A stretch of 64,000 nucleotides of DNA from Pseudomonas sp. Irchel s3h14 (GCF_900187425.1 NZ_FYDJ01000001.1:620001-684000); one strand, 5' to 3'. Numbered from the stretch's first letter, positions 23,859-34,917 are shown. The notes: generated by a model not told the origin, from the letters alone. Numbers and translations: made by a program.

Positions 23859-24959
23859 ATGTCCAACAGCTTCCTGAATCCGGTAACCACCCAGACCTGG
23901 GCCAATGGTCGACACATCGTCCGTTGCGTCAAAGTCATCCAGGAAACCTGGGATGTGCGCACCTTCTGCTTTATGGCTGACCAGCCGATCCTGTTCTTCT
24001 TTAAGCCGGGGCAGTTTGTCACCCTGGAGCTGGAAATCGAAGGGGTGCCGATCATGCGCTCCTACACCATTTCCAGCTCACCGTCGGTGCCATACAGCTT
24101 TTCGGTGACGATCAAGCGCGTGCCGGGCGGCAAAGTCTCCAACTGGCTGCACGACACCCTGCACGAAGGCCAGGAGCTGGCGGTGCACGGGCCGGTCGGG
24201 CTGTTCAACGCCATGGACTTCACCGCGCCGAAGGTGCTTTACCTCAGCGGTGGCGTCGGTATCACGCCGGTCATGTCAATGGCGCGTTGGTTCTATGACA
24301 CTAACGGCAACGTCGACATGGTGTTTATCCACAGCGCCCGTTCGCCTAAGGACATCATTTACCACCGCGAACTGGAACACATGGCGTCGCGGATCGATAA
24401 CTTCAGCCTGCACCTGATCTGCGAGAAGCATGGTCTGGGCGAGCCGTGGGCGGGTTATCGCGGTTACCTGAACCACAAGATGCTGGAGCTGATGGCGCCG
24501 GACTTCATGGAGCGCGAAGTCTTCTGCTGTGGCCCGACGCCGTATATGAATGCGGTCAAGCGCATGCTGGAAGCGGTCGGCTTCGACATGTCGCGTTATC
24601 ACGAGGAGTCCTTCGGTGCTACACCAGCGGAAGCCCGTGCTGATGCGGTGGAACAAGCCGAAATGGCCGCAGACGCACCGGACATCGACGCGGCGGACCT
24701 GCACCAGGTGGAATTCACCGCGTCCGGGAAAAGCATTCGTGTGGCGCCGGGTGAAACCGTTCACGCCGCCGCTGCCAAGTTGGGTCTGTTGATTCCGAAG
24801 GCTTGCGGGATGGGGATCTGCGGGACGTGCAAGGTGATGAAGCTGGGCGGGGAGGTCGAGATGGACCACAACGGCGGGATCACCGAGGAAGACGAAGCGG
24901 AAGGGTTCATTCTTTCGTGCTGCAGCGTGCCGAAGGGCGACGTGCGCATCGAGTTTTAA
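23859..24959 (+). CDS. gbcB: Glycine betaine monooxygenase, reductase subunit
   Basis: NAD(P)H-dependent reductase that feeds GbcA. The 366-residue protein has a ferredoxin-NADP-reductase-type FAD domain (RSYTISSSPSVPYSFSVTIK), an NAD domain (LYLSGGVGITPVMSMARWF, VFCCGPTPYMNAV) and a C-terminal plant-type 2Fe-2S domain with the CGMGICGTC motif and the last cysteine in LSCCSVPKG. GGAGA at 23849-23853 fits the ATG at 23859 rather than the GTG at 23847. It is divergent from gbcA, with an inverted repeat (24968-24995) just downstream. Confidence 0.95.
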   Translation: MSNSFLNPVTTQTWANGRHIVRCVKVIQETWDVRTFCFMADQPILFFFKPGQFVTLELEIEGVPIMRSYTISSSPSVPYSFSVTIKRVPGGKVSNWLHDTLHEGQELAVHGPVGLFNAMDFTAPKVLYLSGGVGITPVMSMARWFYDTNGNVDMVFIHSARSPKDIIYHRELEHMASRIDNFSLHLICEKHGLGEPWAGYRGYLNHKMLELMAPDFMEREVFCCGPTPYMNAVKRMLEAVGFDMSRYHEESFGATPAEARADAVEQAEMAADAPDIDAADLHQVEFTASGKSIRVAPGETVHAAAAKLGLLIPKACGMGICGTCKVMKLGGEVEMDHNGGITEEDEAEGFILSCCSVPKGDVRIEF

Positions 24960-24967
24960 GCAACATC

Positions 24968-24995
24968 GTGCCCATCCCGAGATCGGGATGGGCAC
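24968..24995. terminator. Perfect hairpin between convergent gbcB and SDR genes
   Basis: GTGCCCATCCCGA (24968-24980) pairs perfectly with TCGGGATGGGCAC (24983-24995) over 13 bp with a two-base loop. There is almost no T-run, so the terminator assignment is tentative, but the convergent position fits. Confidence 0.5.
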
Positions 24996-25002
24996 CTTCC
25001 AT

Positions 25003-25827
25003 TCAGTCGACGAACAGGTCCGGCATCAGCGGGTCGGTTGTGTCAGGCGCGAACCGATACGGTTCAAAATCCGTCACCCCGTGTTCACCCAGAATTTTCT
25101 CATCAATCAGCAATCGCCCAGTAATGCTGCGACCGCTGCTGCTCAGAATCGCATGGGCGGCATCGGCCATGATCGCGGGCGTGCGCGCATGCTTGAACGA
25201 CTCGCGTGACCCCAGCTGAAACTCGATGGCGGCGGTGGCGATCATCGTCTGCGGCCACAGGGAATTGACGCTGATGCCGTAGTTTTTGAATTCCTCGCTC
25301 ATGCCCAGCGTCAGCATGCTCATGCCGTATTTGGTCACGGTGTAAGGGCTGTACTGAGCAAACCATTTGCTCGCCAGATTCAGTGGCGGGGAAAGGCTGA
25401 GGATGTGTCCGCCGCTTTTCTTCAGATAGGGCAGGGCGGCCTGGCTGCACAGGAGCACGGCACGGGTGTTGATCTGGTGCATCAAGTCGAAGCGCTTGAG
25501 TTCGATGTGTTGAACCCCGGTCAGCTTGATCGCGCCGGCGTTGTTGATCAGCGCATCAATGCCGCCGAAATGCTCGTTGGCCTTGGCCAGAGCCTCGCGC
25601 ACCGCGACTTCATCACGCACATCCACCTGCAAGGCCAACGCCTTGCCGCCCGCGGCTTCGACTTCCTTGGCCACACTGAAAATCGTGCCTGGCAACTTGG
25701 GGTGCGGCTCGGCGCTTTTAGCGGCAATCACAATGTTGGCCCCATCGCGCGCAGCCCGTAGCGCGATCTCACGACCAATCCCGCGGCTGGCGCCGGTAAT
25801 GAACAGGGTTTTGCCTTTCAATGACAT
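25003..25827 (-). CDS. Short-chain dehydrogenase/reductase (HSDL2-like)
   Basis: A 274-residue NAD(P)-dependent oxidoreductase: cofactor motif TGASRGIGREIALR near residue 11, DVRDE for the adenine pocket, NNAG at about 95, and a catalytic Y-x3-K in YTVTKYGMS. The catalytic serine region reads LSLSPPLNLASKWF, the SPP form found in HSDL2-type relatives instead of the usual S-x11-Y spacing motif. The substrate is unknown. It stands alone, convergent with gbcB; the resemblance to lipid-type hydroxy-steroid dehydrogenase-like proteins does not suggest a betaine role. Confidence 0.88.
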   Translation of the reverse strand: MSLKGKTLFITGASRGIGREIALRAARDGANIVIAAKSAEPHPKLPGTIFSVAKEVEAAGGKALALQVDVRDEVAVREALAKANEHFGGIDALINNAGAIKLTGVQHIELKRFDLMHQINTRAVLLCSQAALPYLKKSGGHILSLSPPLNLASKWFAQYSPYTVTKYGMSMLTLGMSEEFKNYGISVNSLWPQTMIATAAIEFQLGSRESFKHARTPAIMADAAHAILSSSGRSITGRLLIDEKILGEHGVTDFEPYRFAPDTTDPLMPDLFVD

Positions 25828-25907
25828 GCGTACGCTCCTGATTATTGTTATCTGAGCGGATCAAAACAGCTCGCAGTCAAATGTAGACCAACTCTCCAGC
25901 CGCCACT

Positions 25908-26042
25908 GATCGTTCCCACGCTCCGCGTGGGAATGCCTCTCGGGACGCTCCGCGTTCCTGCCTCACCGCTGATGCAATGCCGAACACCGTTGTGACGCAG
26001 AGCGTCACGGGCTGCATTCCCACGCGGAGCGTGGGAACGATC
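25908..26042. repeat. REP cluster, family B, left flank of RAYT gene
   Basis: Outer arms GATCGTTCCCACGCTCCGCG (25908 on) and the inverse ending GTGGGAACGATC (26042), with inner GGGACGCTCCGCG and GACGCAGAGCGTC pieces. It ends 22 bp from the stop of the RAYT gene at 26065. Confidence 0.88.
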
Positions 26043-26064
26043 AGGTGGGGGAGTGCCATGAGCC

Positions 26065-26598
26065 TCAATACCAGCGCTGAATCTCGATCAACCCCTCCAT
26101 ACCCGCATAGTTCCTCGCGCTGGAGTAACGCCAGTGCTCCGGCAAATCCACATACCCGCGCTTCACCGGGTTGTAGTGGATGTAATCCAGCTTCTGGCGC
26201 ATCACCGCTTCGCTGTACACCATTTCCGCGTGCGAACCTTCCTGCAACAGCTGATAAACCCTGTCCTGCTTGTGCGCGCGTTTGCTGAAACGCAGGCGTT
26301 GCAAAGCGCGATCGGCGCCTTTGCTTTGCAGGTCGTCGAGGATTTGTCGGGCGGTGAAGGATTTGAATTGGCTGAGGCATTTGTTGAGGTCTGGAGCTTC
26401 TGCGACAAAGTGCAGATGGTTCTCCAGGACCACATAGCCAAACAGCTTTAAATCATGATGGGTTTGCTGATAGCGCCAGCAGTTGAGCAGATGATCGACA
26501 ATGTAGGGGCGGATGAACAGCGGCAGCCATTCCATGAGTGTGCAGGTGAGGAAGTGTGGTTTGTCGGGTTCAGTGATGGTGTAACGACTTCGGCCCAT
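26065..26598 (-). CDS. REP-associated tyrosine transposase (RAYT)
   Basis: A 177-residue Y1-type single-strand DNA transposase of the IS200/IS605-related RAYT group, which mobilises or maintains REP sequences. Visible hallmarks are the HUH-type pair in VVLENHLHFVAEAPD and the catalytic tyrosine region LDYIHYNPVKRGYVDLPEHW, with the family ending RYSSARNYAG. The gene lacks IS ends of its own but is bracketed by family B REP clusters at 25908-26042 and 26703-26837, its presumed substrate. Family B elements recur through the window (for example 5793, 35607, 38086, 42760, 49274). The reading frame is intact. Confidence 0.9.
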   Translation of the reverse strand: MGRSRYTITEPDKPHFLTCTLMEWLPLFIRPYIVDHLLNCWRYQQTHHDLKLFGYVVLENHLHFVAEAPDLNKCLSQFKSFTARQILDDLQSKGADRALQRLRFSKRAHKQDRVYQLLQEGSHAEMVYSEAVMRQKLDYIHYNPVKRGYVDLPEHWRYSSARNYAGMEGLIEIQRWY

Positions 26599-26702
26599 GG
26601 GTGCATTCCTTTGCGCGGGAATGACTAGGGTGAGCGCGGTTGTGTGGTGGCGCTAGCGGACAGCGCTGCTGTGTGAGTGGGAAATTGCGACACGCCCGTA
26701 AT

Positions 26703-26837
26703 GATCGTTCCCACGCTCTGCGTGGGAATGCAGCCCGTGACGCTCTGCGTCACAACGGTGTCCGACTCTGCGACGGAGGTGAGGCAGGAACGCGGAGCGT
26801 CCCGAGAGGCATTCCCACGCGGAGCGTGGGAACGATC
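26703..26837. repeat. REP cluster, family B, right flank of RAYT gene
   Basis: Outer arms GATCGTTCCCACGCTCTGCG (26703 on) and the inverse ending GGAACGATC (26837). It is almost the mirror image of the left cluster, including the TGCCTCTCGGGACGC/GCGTCCCGAGAGGCA pieces. Confidence 0.88.
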
Positions 26838-26853
26838 AGTAGGCTGGCGGGGG

Positions 26854-27894
26854 TTAGCGGGACATGACTTCGCGAATATCCGCCGCCAATTCGCGTACGC
26901 GTTCTTCTTCGGTGTCCCAGGAGCACATGAAGCGTGCGCCGCCGTTGCCGATGAAGGTGTAGAAGCGCCAGCCCTTGGCCGTCAGTGCAGCGATGGCCGG
27001 TTCCGAGAGTTGCAGGAACACGCCGTTGGCCTGTACCGGGAACATCAGTTCCACACCTGGAATGTCGCTCACCAGTTCCGCCAGCAGCTGCGCGCAGTGG
27101 TTGGCGTGGCGGGCGTATTTGAGCCAGGCGTCGTTTTCCAGAATCCCGACCCACGGCGCCGACAGGAAACGCATCTTCGAGGCCAGTTGCCCGGCCTGTT
27201 TGCAGCGGTAGTCGAAGTCTTCAGCCAGTTTGTGGTTGAAGAACAGAATCGCTTCCCCCACCGCCATGCCGTTTTTCGTGCCGCCGAAGCACAACACGTC
27301 GACGCCGGCCTTCCAGGTCAGGTCGGCCGGCGAGCAGCCGAGGAAAGCGCAGGCGTTGGAGAAACGCGCGCCGTCCATGTGCAGGTTCAGGCCCAGTTCT
27401 TTGCACGTGGCGCTGATGGCGCGGATTTCTTCCGGGGTGTAGACGCTGCCAACTTCGGTGGCCTGGGTCAGGGTGACTACGCGCGGTTTCGGGTAGTGGA
27501 TGTCCTGGCGCTTGAGCGCGATTTCGCGGATCGATTTCGGGGTCAGCTTGCCGTTTTCAGTGCGGGCGATGAGCAGCTTTGAACCGTTGGAAAAAAATTC
27601 CGGTGCGCCGCATTCGTCGGTTTCGACGTGGGCGGTTTCCGAGCAGATCACGCTGTGGTAACTCTGGCACAGCGACGACAGGGCCAGGGAGTTGGCCGCG
27701 GTGCCGTTGAAGGCGAAGAATACTTCGCAGTCGGTTTCGAACAGTTTGCGGAAATCGTCGGACGCGCGAGCGGTCCATTCGTCGTCGCCGTAGGCGCGTT
27801 GGTGGCCGTGGTTGGCCTGTTCCATGGCGGCCCAGGCTTCAGGGCAGATACCGGAATAGTTGTCGCTGGCGAATTGTTGGCTCTTATCGGTCAT
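26854..27894 (-). CDS. ltaE: Low-specificity L-threonine aldolase
   Basis: PLP enzyme that cleaves L-threonine or L-allo-threonine to glycine and acetaldehyde, and can form serine-type amino acids from glycine. The 346-residue protein has the beta-eliminating lyase/aldolase fold: FASDNYSGICPEAW, the PLP-phosphate/ring region with H and D in NLHMDGARFSNACAFL, and the Schiff-base lysine in LCFGGTKNGMAVGEAI. The start at 27894 (MTDKSQQFASDN) fits the family; longer frames do not. It lies close to glyA, another glycine-forming enzyme, consistent with glycine metabolism in this district. Confidence 0.9.
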   Translation of the reverse strand: MTDKSQQFASDNYSGICPEAWAAMEQANHGHQRAYGDDEWTARASDDFRKLFETDCEVFFAFNGTAANSLALSSLCQSYHSVICSETAHVETDECGAPEFFSNGSKLLIARTENGKLTPKSIREIALKRQDIHYPKPRVVTLTQATEVGSVYTPEEIRAISATCKELGLNLHMDGARFSNACAFLGCSPADLTWKAGVDVLCFGGTKNGMAVGEAILFFNHKLAEDFDYRCKQAGQLASKMRFLSAPWVGILENDAWLKYARHANHCAQLLAELVSDIPGVELMFPVQANGVFLQLSEPAIAALTAKGWRFYTFIGNGGARFMCSWDTEEERVRELAADIREVMSR

Positions 27895-28027
27895 GGCCCT
27901 GCTTTCCGTGATCGAGACTCTTATGGTGAAGAGCCTCGTGGTCAATGATGGTGCGCACTTTACCGAAGATCATCCGGAGAGCACACGCGATGCGTCTGAC
28001 AGAAAAATACAAAGACGACAGGCGATT

Positions 28028-28747
28028 ATGCACATGACGCAAAGGGATGGGGCACTGGATCTGCTCAAGTGGCTGGCGCTATTGAGTATGGTGCTCGATC
28101 ACCTGCGATATGTTGGTTATTCCGTCGATCTGCTGTATGTGCCGGGGCGGTTGGCGTTTCCGTGGTTCTGTTTGGCGATGGCCGCAAACCTGGCGCGGGC
28201 CCACACGGTGACGACGGACGGCCAGTGGCGTTATCTGGGCTGGTTGCTGCTGTTTAGCGCCATCAGCGAAATTCCTTACCGGATGTACATTCCTGATCCC
28301 GGCACCTTGAACGTGTTGCCCACGTTGGTGCTGGGATTGCTGGTGGCCCGTGGCTGGCAGGACCGAACCCTGCAAGCGCGACTGTTGGCGGCAGGCGCCT
28401 TGCTGCTGGCGGCGCTGTTCCCGGAGCGACTGATGTTCGGCTTCTTCGGCGTCCTGTTGCCGCTGGCGATGTTGCTGGTGATCAGGCGGCCCTGGTATTT
28501 CAGCCTGTTGCCGGGGCTGGTCTGCCTGGCGGCCAATCAATGGGAAGTGCTGTATCACTCCGCCCGGTTCGGCAACCGTGAAGCCATCCTTGGCATTGCC
28601 ACTTGTCTGATTGCGCCACTGGCCGGCCTGCTTTTGCTGCGTTACGCCGGCCGACTTAAACCGCCGCCTCCAATGCGCCGCTGGGCGTATGCCCTATATC
28701 CGCTGCATTTTTTACTGTTGCTACTTGTCCGCCAAGTCGCCTCATAA
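28028..28747 (+). CDS. TraX-family integral membrane protein
   Basis: A 239-residue polytopic membrane protein of the TraX (PF05857) type: DGALDLLKWLALLSMVLDHL and a second segment YVPGRLAFPWFCLAMAAN are the family signature, followed by about six more hydrophobic segments and a basic C-terminal loop before YPLHFLLLLLVR. TraX homologues in F plasmids acetylate pilin, but chromosomal Pseudomonas copies have no conjugation genes near them and their substrate is unknown. The start at 28028 is preceded by AGG; 28034 is also possible. Confidence 0.85.
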   Translation: MHMTQRDGALDLLKWLALLSMVLDHLRYVGYSVDLLYVPGRLAFPWFCLAMAANLARAHTVTTDGQWRYLGWLLLFSAISEIPYRMYIPDPGTLNVLPTLVLGLLVARGWQDRTLQARLLAAGALLLAALFPERLMFGFFGVLLPLAMLLVIRRPWYFSLLPGLVCLAANQWEVLYHSARFGNREAILGIATCLIAPLAGLLLLRYAGRLKPPPPMRRWAYALYPLHFLLLLLVRQVAS

Positions 28748-28751
28748 CCCT

Positions 28752-28839
28752 GTGGGAGCGGGCTTGCTCGCGAATGCGGTGTGTCATTCAGCATTGTTGT
28801 CGACTGGCACACCGCATTCGCGAGCAAGCCCGCTCCCAC
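28752..28839. repeat. REP pair, family A (inverted)
   Basis: Complete inverted arms from 28752 (GTGGGAGCGGGCTTGCTC) to 28839. It lies between the TraX-like gene and glyA. Confidence 0.88.
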
Positions 28840-29031
28840 AAGGGTTCCTTATTGATTTGAGGAGTGTGTTCGGCATGCCATTTTCCGCCATGTCGTAAAC
28901 GCACCTTTGCGTGGCGTCCGTAGGCATTTGGCCTGTCTGCGCCGGTCATACCATCGCATTCAAAGGGCACTGTCGAAACACCAGTGCCTTACCGAGACGA
29001 ATGGCGCATAGATGCCGCTGGGAGAGACGCG

Positions 29032-30285
<1,254 letters not shown>

Positions 30286-30308
30286 GCGCGGTTTTGGAGT
30301 AAATGACT

Positions 30309-31559
30309 ATGCAACGCTACTCGGGCTTCGGCCTCTTCAAACACTCCCTCAGCCATCACGAAAACTGGCAGAAGATGTGGCGCACGCCGACCCCTAAAAA
30401 GGTCTATGACGTGGTCATCGTCGGCGGTGGCGGGCATGGTCTGGCGACCGCCTACTACCTCGCCAAAGAGCACGGCATCACTAACGTGGCCGTGGTCGAA
30501 AAAGGCTGGCTGGGCGGCGGTAACACCGCGCGCAACACCACCATCGTTCGCTCCAACTACCTGTGGGACGAGTCGGCGCACCTGTACGAACACGCAATGA
30601 AATTGTGGGAAGGCCTGTCCCAGGACCTGAACTACAACGTGATGTTCTCCCAGCGCGGCGTTTACAACCTGTGCCACACCCTGCAAGACATCCGTGATTC
30701 CGAGCGTCGTGTCAGTGCCAACCGCCTCAACGGCGTCGATGGCGAACTGCTCGACGCCAAACAAGTGGCCGACGAGATTCCGTACCTCGACTGCTCGAAA
30801 AACACTCGCTACCCGGTGATGGGCGCTACGGTCCAGCGTCGCGGCGGCGTGGCCCGTCACGATGCCGTGGCGTGGGGCTTTGCCCGTGCCGCCGACGCCT
30901 TGGGCGTGGACCTGATTCAACAGACCGAAGTGATCGGCTTCCGCAAGGAAAACGGTGTGTGCATCGGTGTTGAAACCAACAAGGGCTTCATCGGCGCCAA
31001 GCGCGTTGGTGTGGTCACTGCCGGTAACTCCGGGCACATGGCCAAACTCGCCGGTTTCCGTCTGCCGATCGAATCGCACCCGCTGCAAGCGCTGGTGTCC
31101 GAGCCGATCAAGCCGATTATCGACAGCGTGATCATGTCCAACGCCGTACACGGTTACATCAGCCAGTCCGACAAGGGCGACCTGGTGATCGGCGCCGGTA
31201 TCGACGGCTACAACGGCTACGGCCAGCGTGGTTCGTACCCGGTGATCGAGCACACCATTCAGGCCATCGTCGAGATGTTCCCGGTGTTGTCCCGCGTGCG
31301 CATGAACCGTCAGTGGGGCGGCATCGTCGACACCACGCCGGACGCATGCCCGATCATCTCGAAAACCCCGGTCCCGAACATGTTCTTCAACTGCGGTTGG
31401 GGCACCGGTGGCTTCAAGGCAACACCTGGCTCGGGCAACGTGTTTGCCGCGAGTCTGGCCAAGGGTGAAATGCACCCATTGGCGGCACCTTTCTCCATCG
31501 ACCGTTTCCACAACGGTGCGTTGATCGACGAACACGGCGCTGCTGCGGTTGCCCACTAA
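30309..31559 (+). CDS. soxB: Sarcosine oxidase beta subunit
   Basis: FAD-containing beta subunit of heterotetrameric sarcosine oxidase, which converts sarcosine to glycine and, with THF, methylene-THF. The 416-residue protein has a dinucleotide motif ([18 protein letters not shown] near residue 40), the region [20 protein letters not shown] and a final [16 protein letters not shown] loop. The ATG at 30309 is preferred over 30303 because the GGAG at 30296-30299 gives better spacing. First of the soxBDAG genes. Confidence 0.95.
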   Translation: MQRYSGFGLFKHSLSHHENWQKMWRTPTPKKVYDVVIVGGGGHGLATAYYLAKEHGITNVAVVEKGWLGGGNTARNTTIVRSNYLWDESAHLYEHAMKLWEGLSQDLNYNVMFSQRGVYNLCHTLQDIRDSERRVSANRLNGVDGELLDAKQVADEIPYLDCSKNTRYPVMGATVQRRGGVARHDAVAWGFARAADALGVDLIQQTEVIGFRKENGVCIGVETNKGFIGAKRVGVVTAGNSGHMAKLAGFRLPIESHPLQALVSEPIKPIIDSVIMSNAVHGYISQSDKGDLVIGAGIDGYNGYGQRGSYPVIEHTIQAIVEMFPVLSRVRMNRQWGGIVDTTPDACPIISKTPVPNMFFNCGWGTGGFKATPGSGNVFAASLAKGEMHPLAAPFSIDRFHNGALIDEHGAAAVAH

Positions 31560-31573
31560 CAGGAGAAATCCCC

Positions 31574-31903
31574 ATGTTGCATATCTTCTGTCCTCACTGC
31601 GGCGAACTGCGCTCCGAAGAGGAATTCCACGCATCCGGCCAGGCGCACATCCCGCGTCCACTGGATCCGACCAACTGCACCGACGAGGAGTGGGGCGACT
31701 ACATGTTCTTCCGCGATAACCCTCGCGGTCTGCACCACGAACTGTGGGATCACGTCGCCGGTTGCCGTCAGTACTTCAACGCCACCCGTGACACCGTGAC
31801 CTACGAGATCCTCGAGACTTACAAGATCGGCACCAAGCCACAATTCACCGACAAGACCGATAGCCCGAAAGCGGCCGCCACGGCTCTGGGAGAGAAGGTA
31901 TGA
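31574..31903 (+). CDS. soxD: Sarcosine oxidase delta subunit
   Basis: Small zinc-binding subunit of the heterotetramer, 109 residues. The N-terminus has the structural zinc ligands HIFCPHCGELR with further Cys/His in HASGQAHIP and VAGCRQYFNATRD. Its ATG lies 14 bp after the soxB stop, and its stop overlaps the soxA start in an ATGA, so the subunits are translationally coupled. The tail (AAATALGEKV) is slightly longer than in some homologues. Confidence 0.94.
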   Translation: MLHIFCPHCGELRSEEEFHASGQAHIPRPLDPTNCTDEEWGDYMFFRDNPRGLHHELWDHVAGCRQYFNATRDTVTYEILETYKIGTKPQFTDKTDSPKAAATALGEKV

Positions 31904-34900
31904 GCCAGATCAATCGCCTGTCCAACGGCGGACGGATCGACCGCAACAAAGTGCTGAACTTCACCTTCAACGGCCAGACCTACAAAGGCTTTGAGGGCGA
32001 TTCCCTGGCCGCTGCCTTGCTGGCCAACGGTGTGGATATCATCGGTCGCAGCTTCAAGTATTCCCGTCCGCGCGGCATCTTTGCCGCCGGTGCCGAAGAG
32101 CCGAACGCCGTGCTGCAGATCGGCGCGACCGAAGCCACGCAGATCCCGAACGTACGCGCCACGCAACAAGCGTTGTATCAAGGTTTGGTCGCTACCAGCA
32201 CCAACGGCTGGCCGAGCGTGAACAACGACATGATGGGGATTCTCGGCAAGGTCGGCGGCAAGCTGATGCCGCCGGGCTTCTACTACAAAACCTTCATGTA
32301 CCCGCAATCGTTCTGGATGACGTACGAGAAGTACATTCGTAAAGCCGCCGGTCTTGGCCGCTCGCCGACCGAGAACGATCCGGACACCTACGACTACATG
32401 AACCAGCACTGCGACGTGCTGATCGTCGGCGGTGGCCCTGCTGGCCTGGCCGCTGCACTGGCGGCTGCCCGCAGCGGTGCGCGCGTAATCCTCGCCGATG
32501 AACAGGAAGAGTTCGGCGGCAGCCTGCTCGATTCCCGCGAAAGCCTCGACGGCAAGCCTGCTGCCGAATGGATCGCCAGCGTCATCGCCGAACTGAAAGA
32601 CACCCCGGACGTGCTGCTGTTGCCGCGCGCCACAGTCAACGGTTACCACGACCATAACTTCCTGACCATTCACGAGCGCCTGACCGATCACCTCGGCGAC
32701 CGCGCCCCGATTGGCCAGGTCCGTCAGCGCATCCACCGCGTTCGCGCCAAGCGTGTAGTGCTGGCGACCGGCGCTCACGAGCGTCCGCTGGTTTACGGCA
32801 ACAACGACGTGCCGGGCAACATGCTCGCCGGCGCTGTGTCGACTTACGTGCGTCGTTACGGCGTGGCTCCGGGCAAAAAACTGGTGCTGTCGACCAACAA
32901 CGATCACGCCTATCGCGTGGCTCTGGATTGGCTCGACGCCAGCCTGCAAGTCGTCGCCATCGCCGATGCCCGCAGCAATCCGCGCGGCGCGCTGGTTGAA
33001 GAAGCACGCGCCAAAGGCATCCGCATCCTGACCGGCAGCGCCGTGATCGAGGCCCGTGGCAGCAAGCACGTGACCGCCGCTCGCGTTGCCGCGATCGATG
33101 TCAAAGCGCACACCGTGACCAGCCCTGGTGAGTGGCTCGATTGTGACCTGGTTGCCAGCTCCGGCGGTTACAGCCCGGTGGTTCACCTGGCGTCGCACTT
33201 GGGTGGCAAGCCGATCTGGCGTGAAGACATCCTCGGTTTCGTACCGGGCGAAGCACCGCAGAAACGCGTGTGCGTCGGTGGCATCAACGGTGTGTACGGT
33301 CTCGGCGATTCCCTGGCCGATGGTTTTGAAGGCGGTGCTCGCGCCGCAGCCGAAGCCGGGTTCCAAACGGTCGAAGGCGTACTGCCTAAAGCCCTGAGCC
33401 GTCTGGAAGAGCCAACCCTGGCGTTGTTCCAGGTGCCACACGAAAAAGCTACCGCACGTGCGCCGAAGCAATTCGTCGACCTGCAAAACGACGTCACCGC
33501 GGCCGCCATCGAACTGGCAACCCGCGAAGGCTTCGAGTCGGTCGAGCACGTCAAACGCTACACCGCACTGGGCTTCGGCACTGACCAGGGCAAGCTCGGC
33601 AACGTCAACGGTCTGGCCATCGCCGCCCGTTCGCTGAACGTGACCATCCCGCAGATGGGCACCACCATGTTCCGCCCGAACTACACGCCGGTGACATTCG
33701 GCGCTGTGGCCGGTCGTCACTGTGGGCACATCTTCGAGCCGGTGCGTTTCACCGCGCTGCATCACTGGCACGTGAAGAACGGCGCCGAGTTCGAAGACGT
33801 CGGTCAGTGGAAGCGTCCTTGGTACTTCCCGAAAAACGGTGAAGACCTGCATACCGCCGTGAAACGCGAATGCAAAGCCGTGCGTGACAGCGTCGGTCTG
33901 CTGGACGCTTCGACCCTGGGCAAAATCGACATCCAGGGCCCGGACTCGCGTGAGTTCCTCAACCGCATCTACACCAACGCCTGGACCAAGCTCGACGTGG
34001 GCAAGGCCCGCTACGGCCTGATGTGCAAAGAAGACGGCATGGTGTTCGACGACGGCGTAACCGCCTGTCTCGCCGACAACCATTTCGTGATGACCACCAC
34101 CACCGGCGGCGCTGCACGCGTGCTGCAATGGCTGGAAATCTACCACCAGACCGAATGGCCAGACCTGAAGGTGTACTTCACTTCCGTGACGGATCACTGG
34201 GCAACCATGACCCTGTCCGGGCCGAACAGCCGCAAGCTGCTCAGCGAAGTCACCGACATCGACCTGAGCAACGAAGCCTTCCCGTTCATGACCTGGAAAG
34301 AAGGCCTGGTCGGCGGTGTGCCGGCGCGGGTGTTCCGGATTTCGTTTACCGGTGAACTGTCGTACGAAGTCAACGTGCAAGCCGACTACGCCATGGGCGT
34401 GCTCGAGAAAATCGTCGAGGCCGGCAAGAAGTACAACCTGACCCCGTACGGCACCGAGACCATGCACGTGCTGCGAGCCGAGAAGGGCTTCATCATCGTC
34501 GGTCAGGACACTGATAGCTCGATGACCCCGGACGACCTGAACATGGGCTGGTGTGTCGGTCGCACCAAACCGTTCTCGTGGATTGGCCAGCGTGGCATGA
34601 ACCGCGAAGACTGCGTGCGTGATCAGCGCAAACAGCTGGTTGGCCTGAAGCCGATCGATCCGACCAAATGGCTGCCGGAAGGTGCGCAACTGGTGTTCAA
34701 CACCAAGCAAGCGATCCCGATGACCATGGTCGGTCACGTCACCTCCAGCTACTTGCACAACTCCCTGGGCTATTCGTTTGCCATGGGTGTGGTCAAGGGC
34801 GGCTTGAAGCGCATGGGTGAGCGGGTGTTCGCACCGCTGGCCGATGGCAGCGTGATCGAGGCGGAAATCGTTTCTTCGGTGTTCTTCGATCCAAAAGGCG

Positions 34901-34917
34901 ATCGCCAGAACGTGTAA
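31900..34917 (+). CDS. soxA: Sarcosine oxidase alpha subunit
   Basis: Largest subunit, 1005 residues. Domains in order: an N-terminal 2Fe-2S-ferredoxin-like domain without the cluster cysteines (about 15-100; YKGFEGDSLAAALLANGVDI), a pyridine-nucleotide-disulfide-type FAD/NAD domain (from about 168; DVLIVGGGPAGLAAALAAAR), and a C-terminal GcvT-like THF-binding domain (about 615-1000; GLLDASTLGKIDIQGPDSRE) that traps the methyl carbon as methylene-THF. It overlaps soxD by four bases. A 55-bp gap separates it from soxG. Confidence 0.95.
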   Translation: MSQINRLSNGGRIDRNKVLNFTFNGQTYKGFEGDSLAAALLANGVDIIGRSFKYSRPRGIFAAGAEEPNAVLQIGATEATQIPNVRATQQALYQGLVATSTNGWPSVNNDMMGILGKVGGKLMPPGFYYKTFMYPQSFWMTYEKYIRKAAGLGRSPTENDPDTYDYMNQHCDVLIVGGGPAGLAAALAAARSGARVILADEQEEFGGSLLDSRESLDGKPAAEWIASVIAELKDTPDVLLLPRATVNGYHDHNFLTIHERLTDHLGDRAPIGQVRQRIHRVRAKRVVLATGAHERPLVYGNNDVPGNMLAGAVSTYVRRYGVAPGKKLVLSTNNDHAYRVALDWLDASLQVVAIADARSNPRGALVEEARAKGIRILTGSAVIEARGSKHVTAARVAAIDVKAHTVTSPGEWLDCDLVASSGGYSPVVHLASHLGGKPIWREDILGFVPGEAPQKRVCVGGINGVYGLGDSLADGFEGGARAAAEAGFQTVEGVLPKALSRLEEPTLALFQVPHEKATARAPKQFVDLQNDVTAAAIELATREGFESVEHVKRYTALGFGTDQGKLGNVNGLAIAARSLNVTIPQMGTTMFRPNYTPVTFGAVAGRHCGHIFEPVRFTALHHWHVKNGAEFEDVGQWKRPWYFPKNGEDLHTAVKRECKAVRDSVGLLDASTLGKIDIQGPDSREFLNRIYTNAWTKLDVGKARYGLMCKEDGMVFDDGVTACLADNHFVMTTTTGGAARVLQWLEIYHQTEWPDLKVYFTSVTDHWATMTLSGPNSRKLLSEVTDIDLSNEAFPFMTWKEGLVGGVPARVFRISFTGELSYEVNVQADYAMGVLEKIVEAGKKYNLTPYGTETMHVLRAEKGFIIVGQDTDSSMTPDDLNMGWCVGRTKPFSWIGQRGMNREDCVRDQRKQLVGLKPIDPTKWLPEGAQLVFNTKQAIPMTMVGHVTSSYLHNSLGYSFAMGVVKGGLKRMGERVFAPLADGSVIEAEIVSSVFFDPKGDRQNV

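Noticed and set aside
26065..26598. IS200/IS605 insertion sequence
   Set aside because: The protein is of the RAYT group, there is a single copy, and it has REP flanks instead of IS terminal structures.
28028..28747. Integrated conjugative element suggested by the TraX-like gene
   Set aside because: No other transfer, integrase or att-like features are present; TraX homologues are common in chromosomes.
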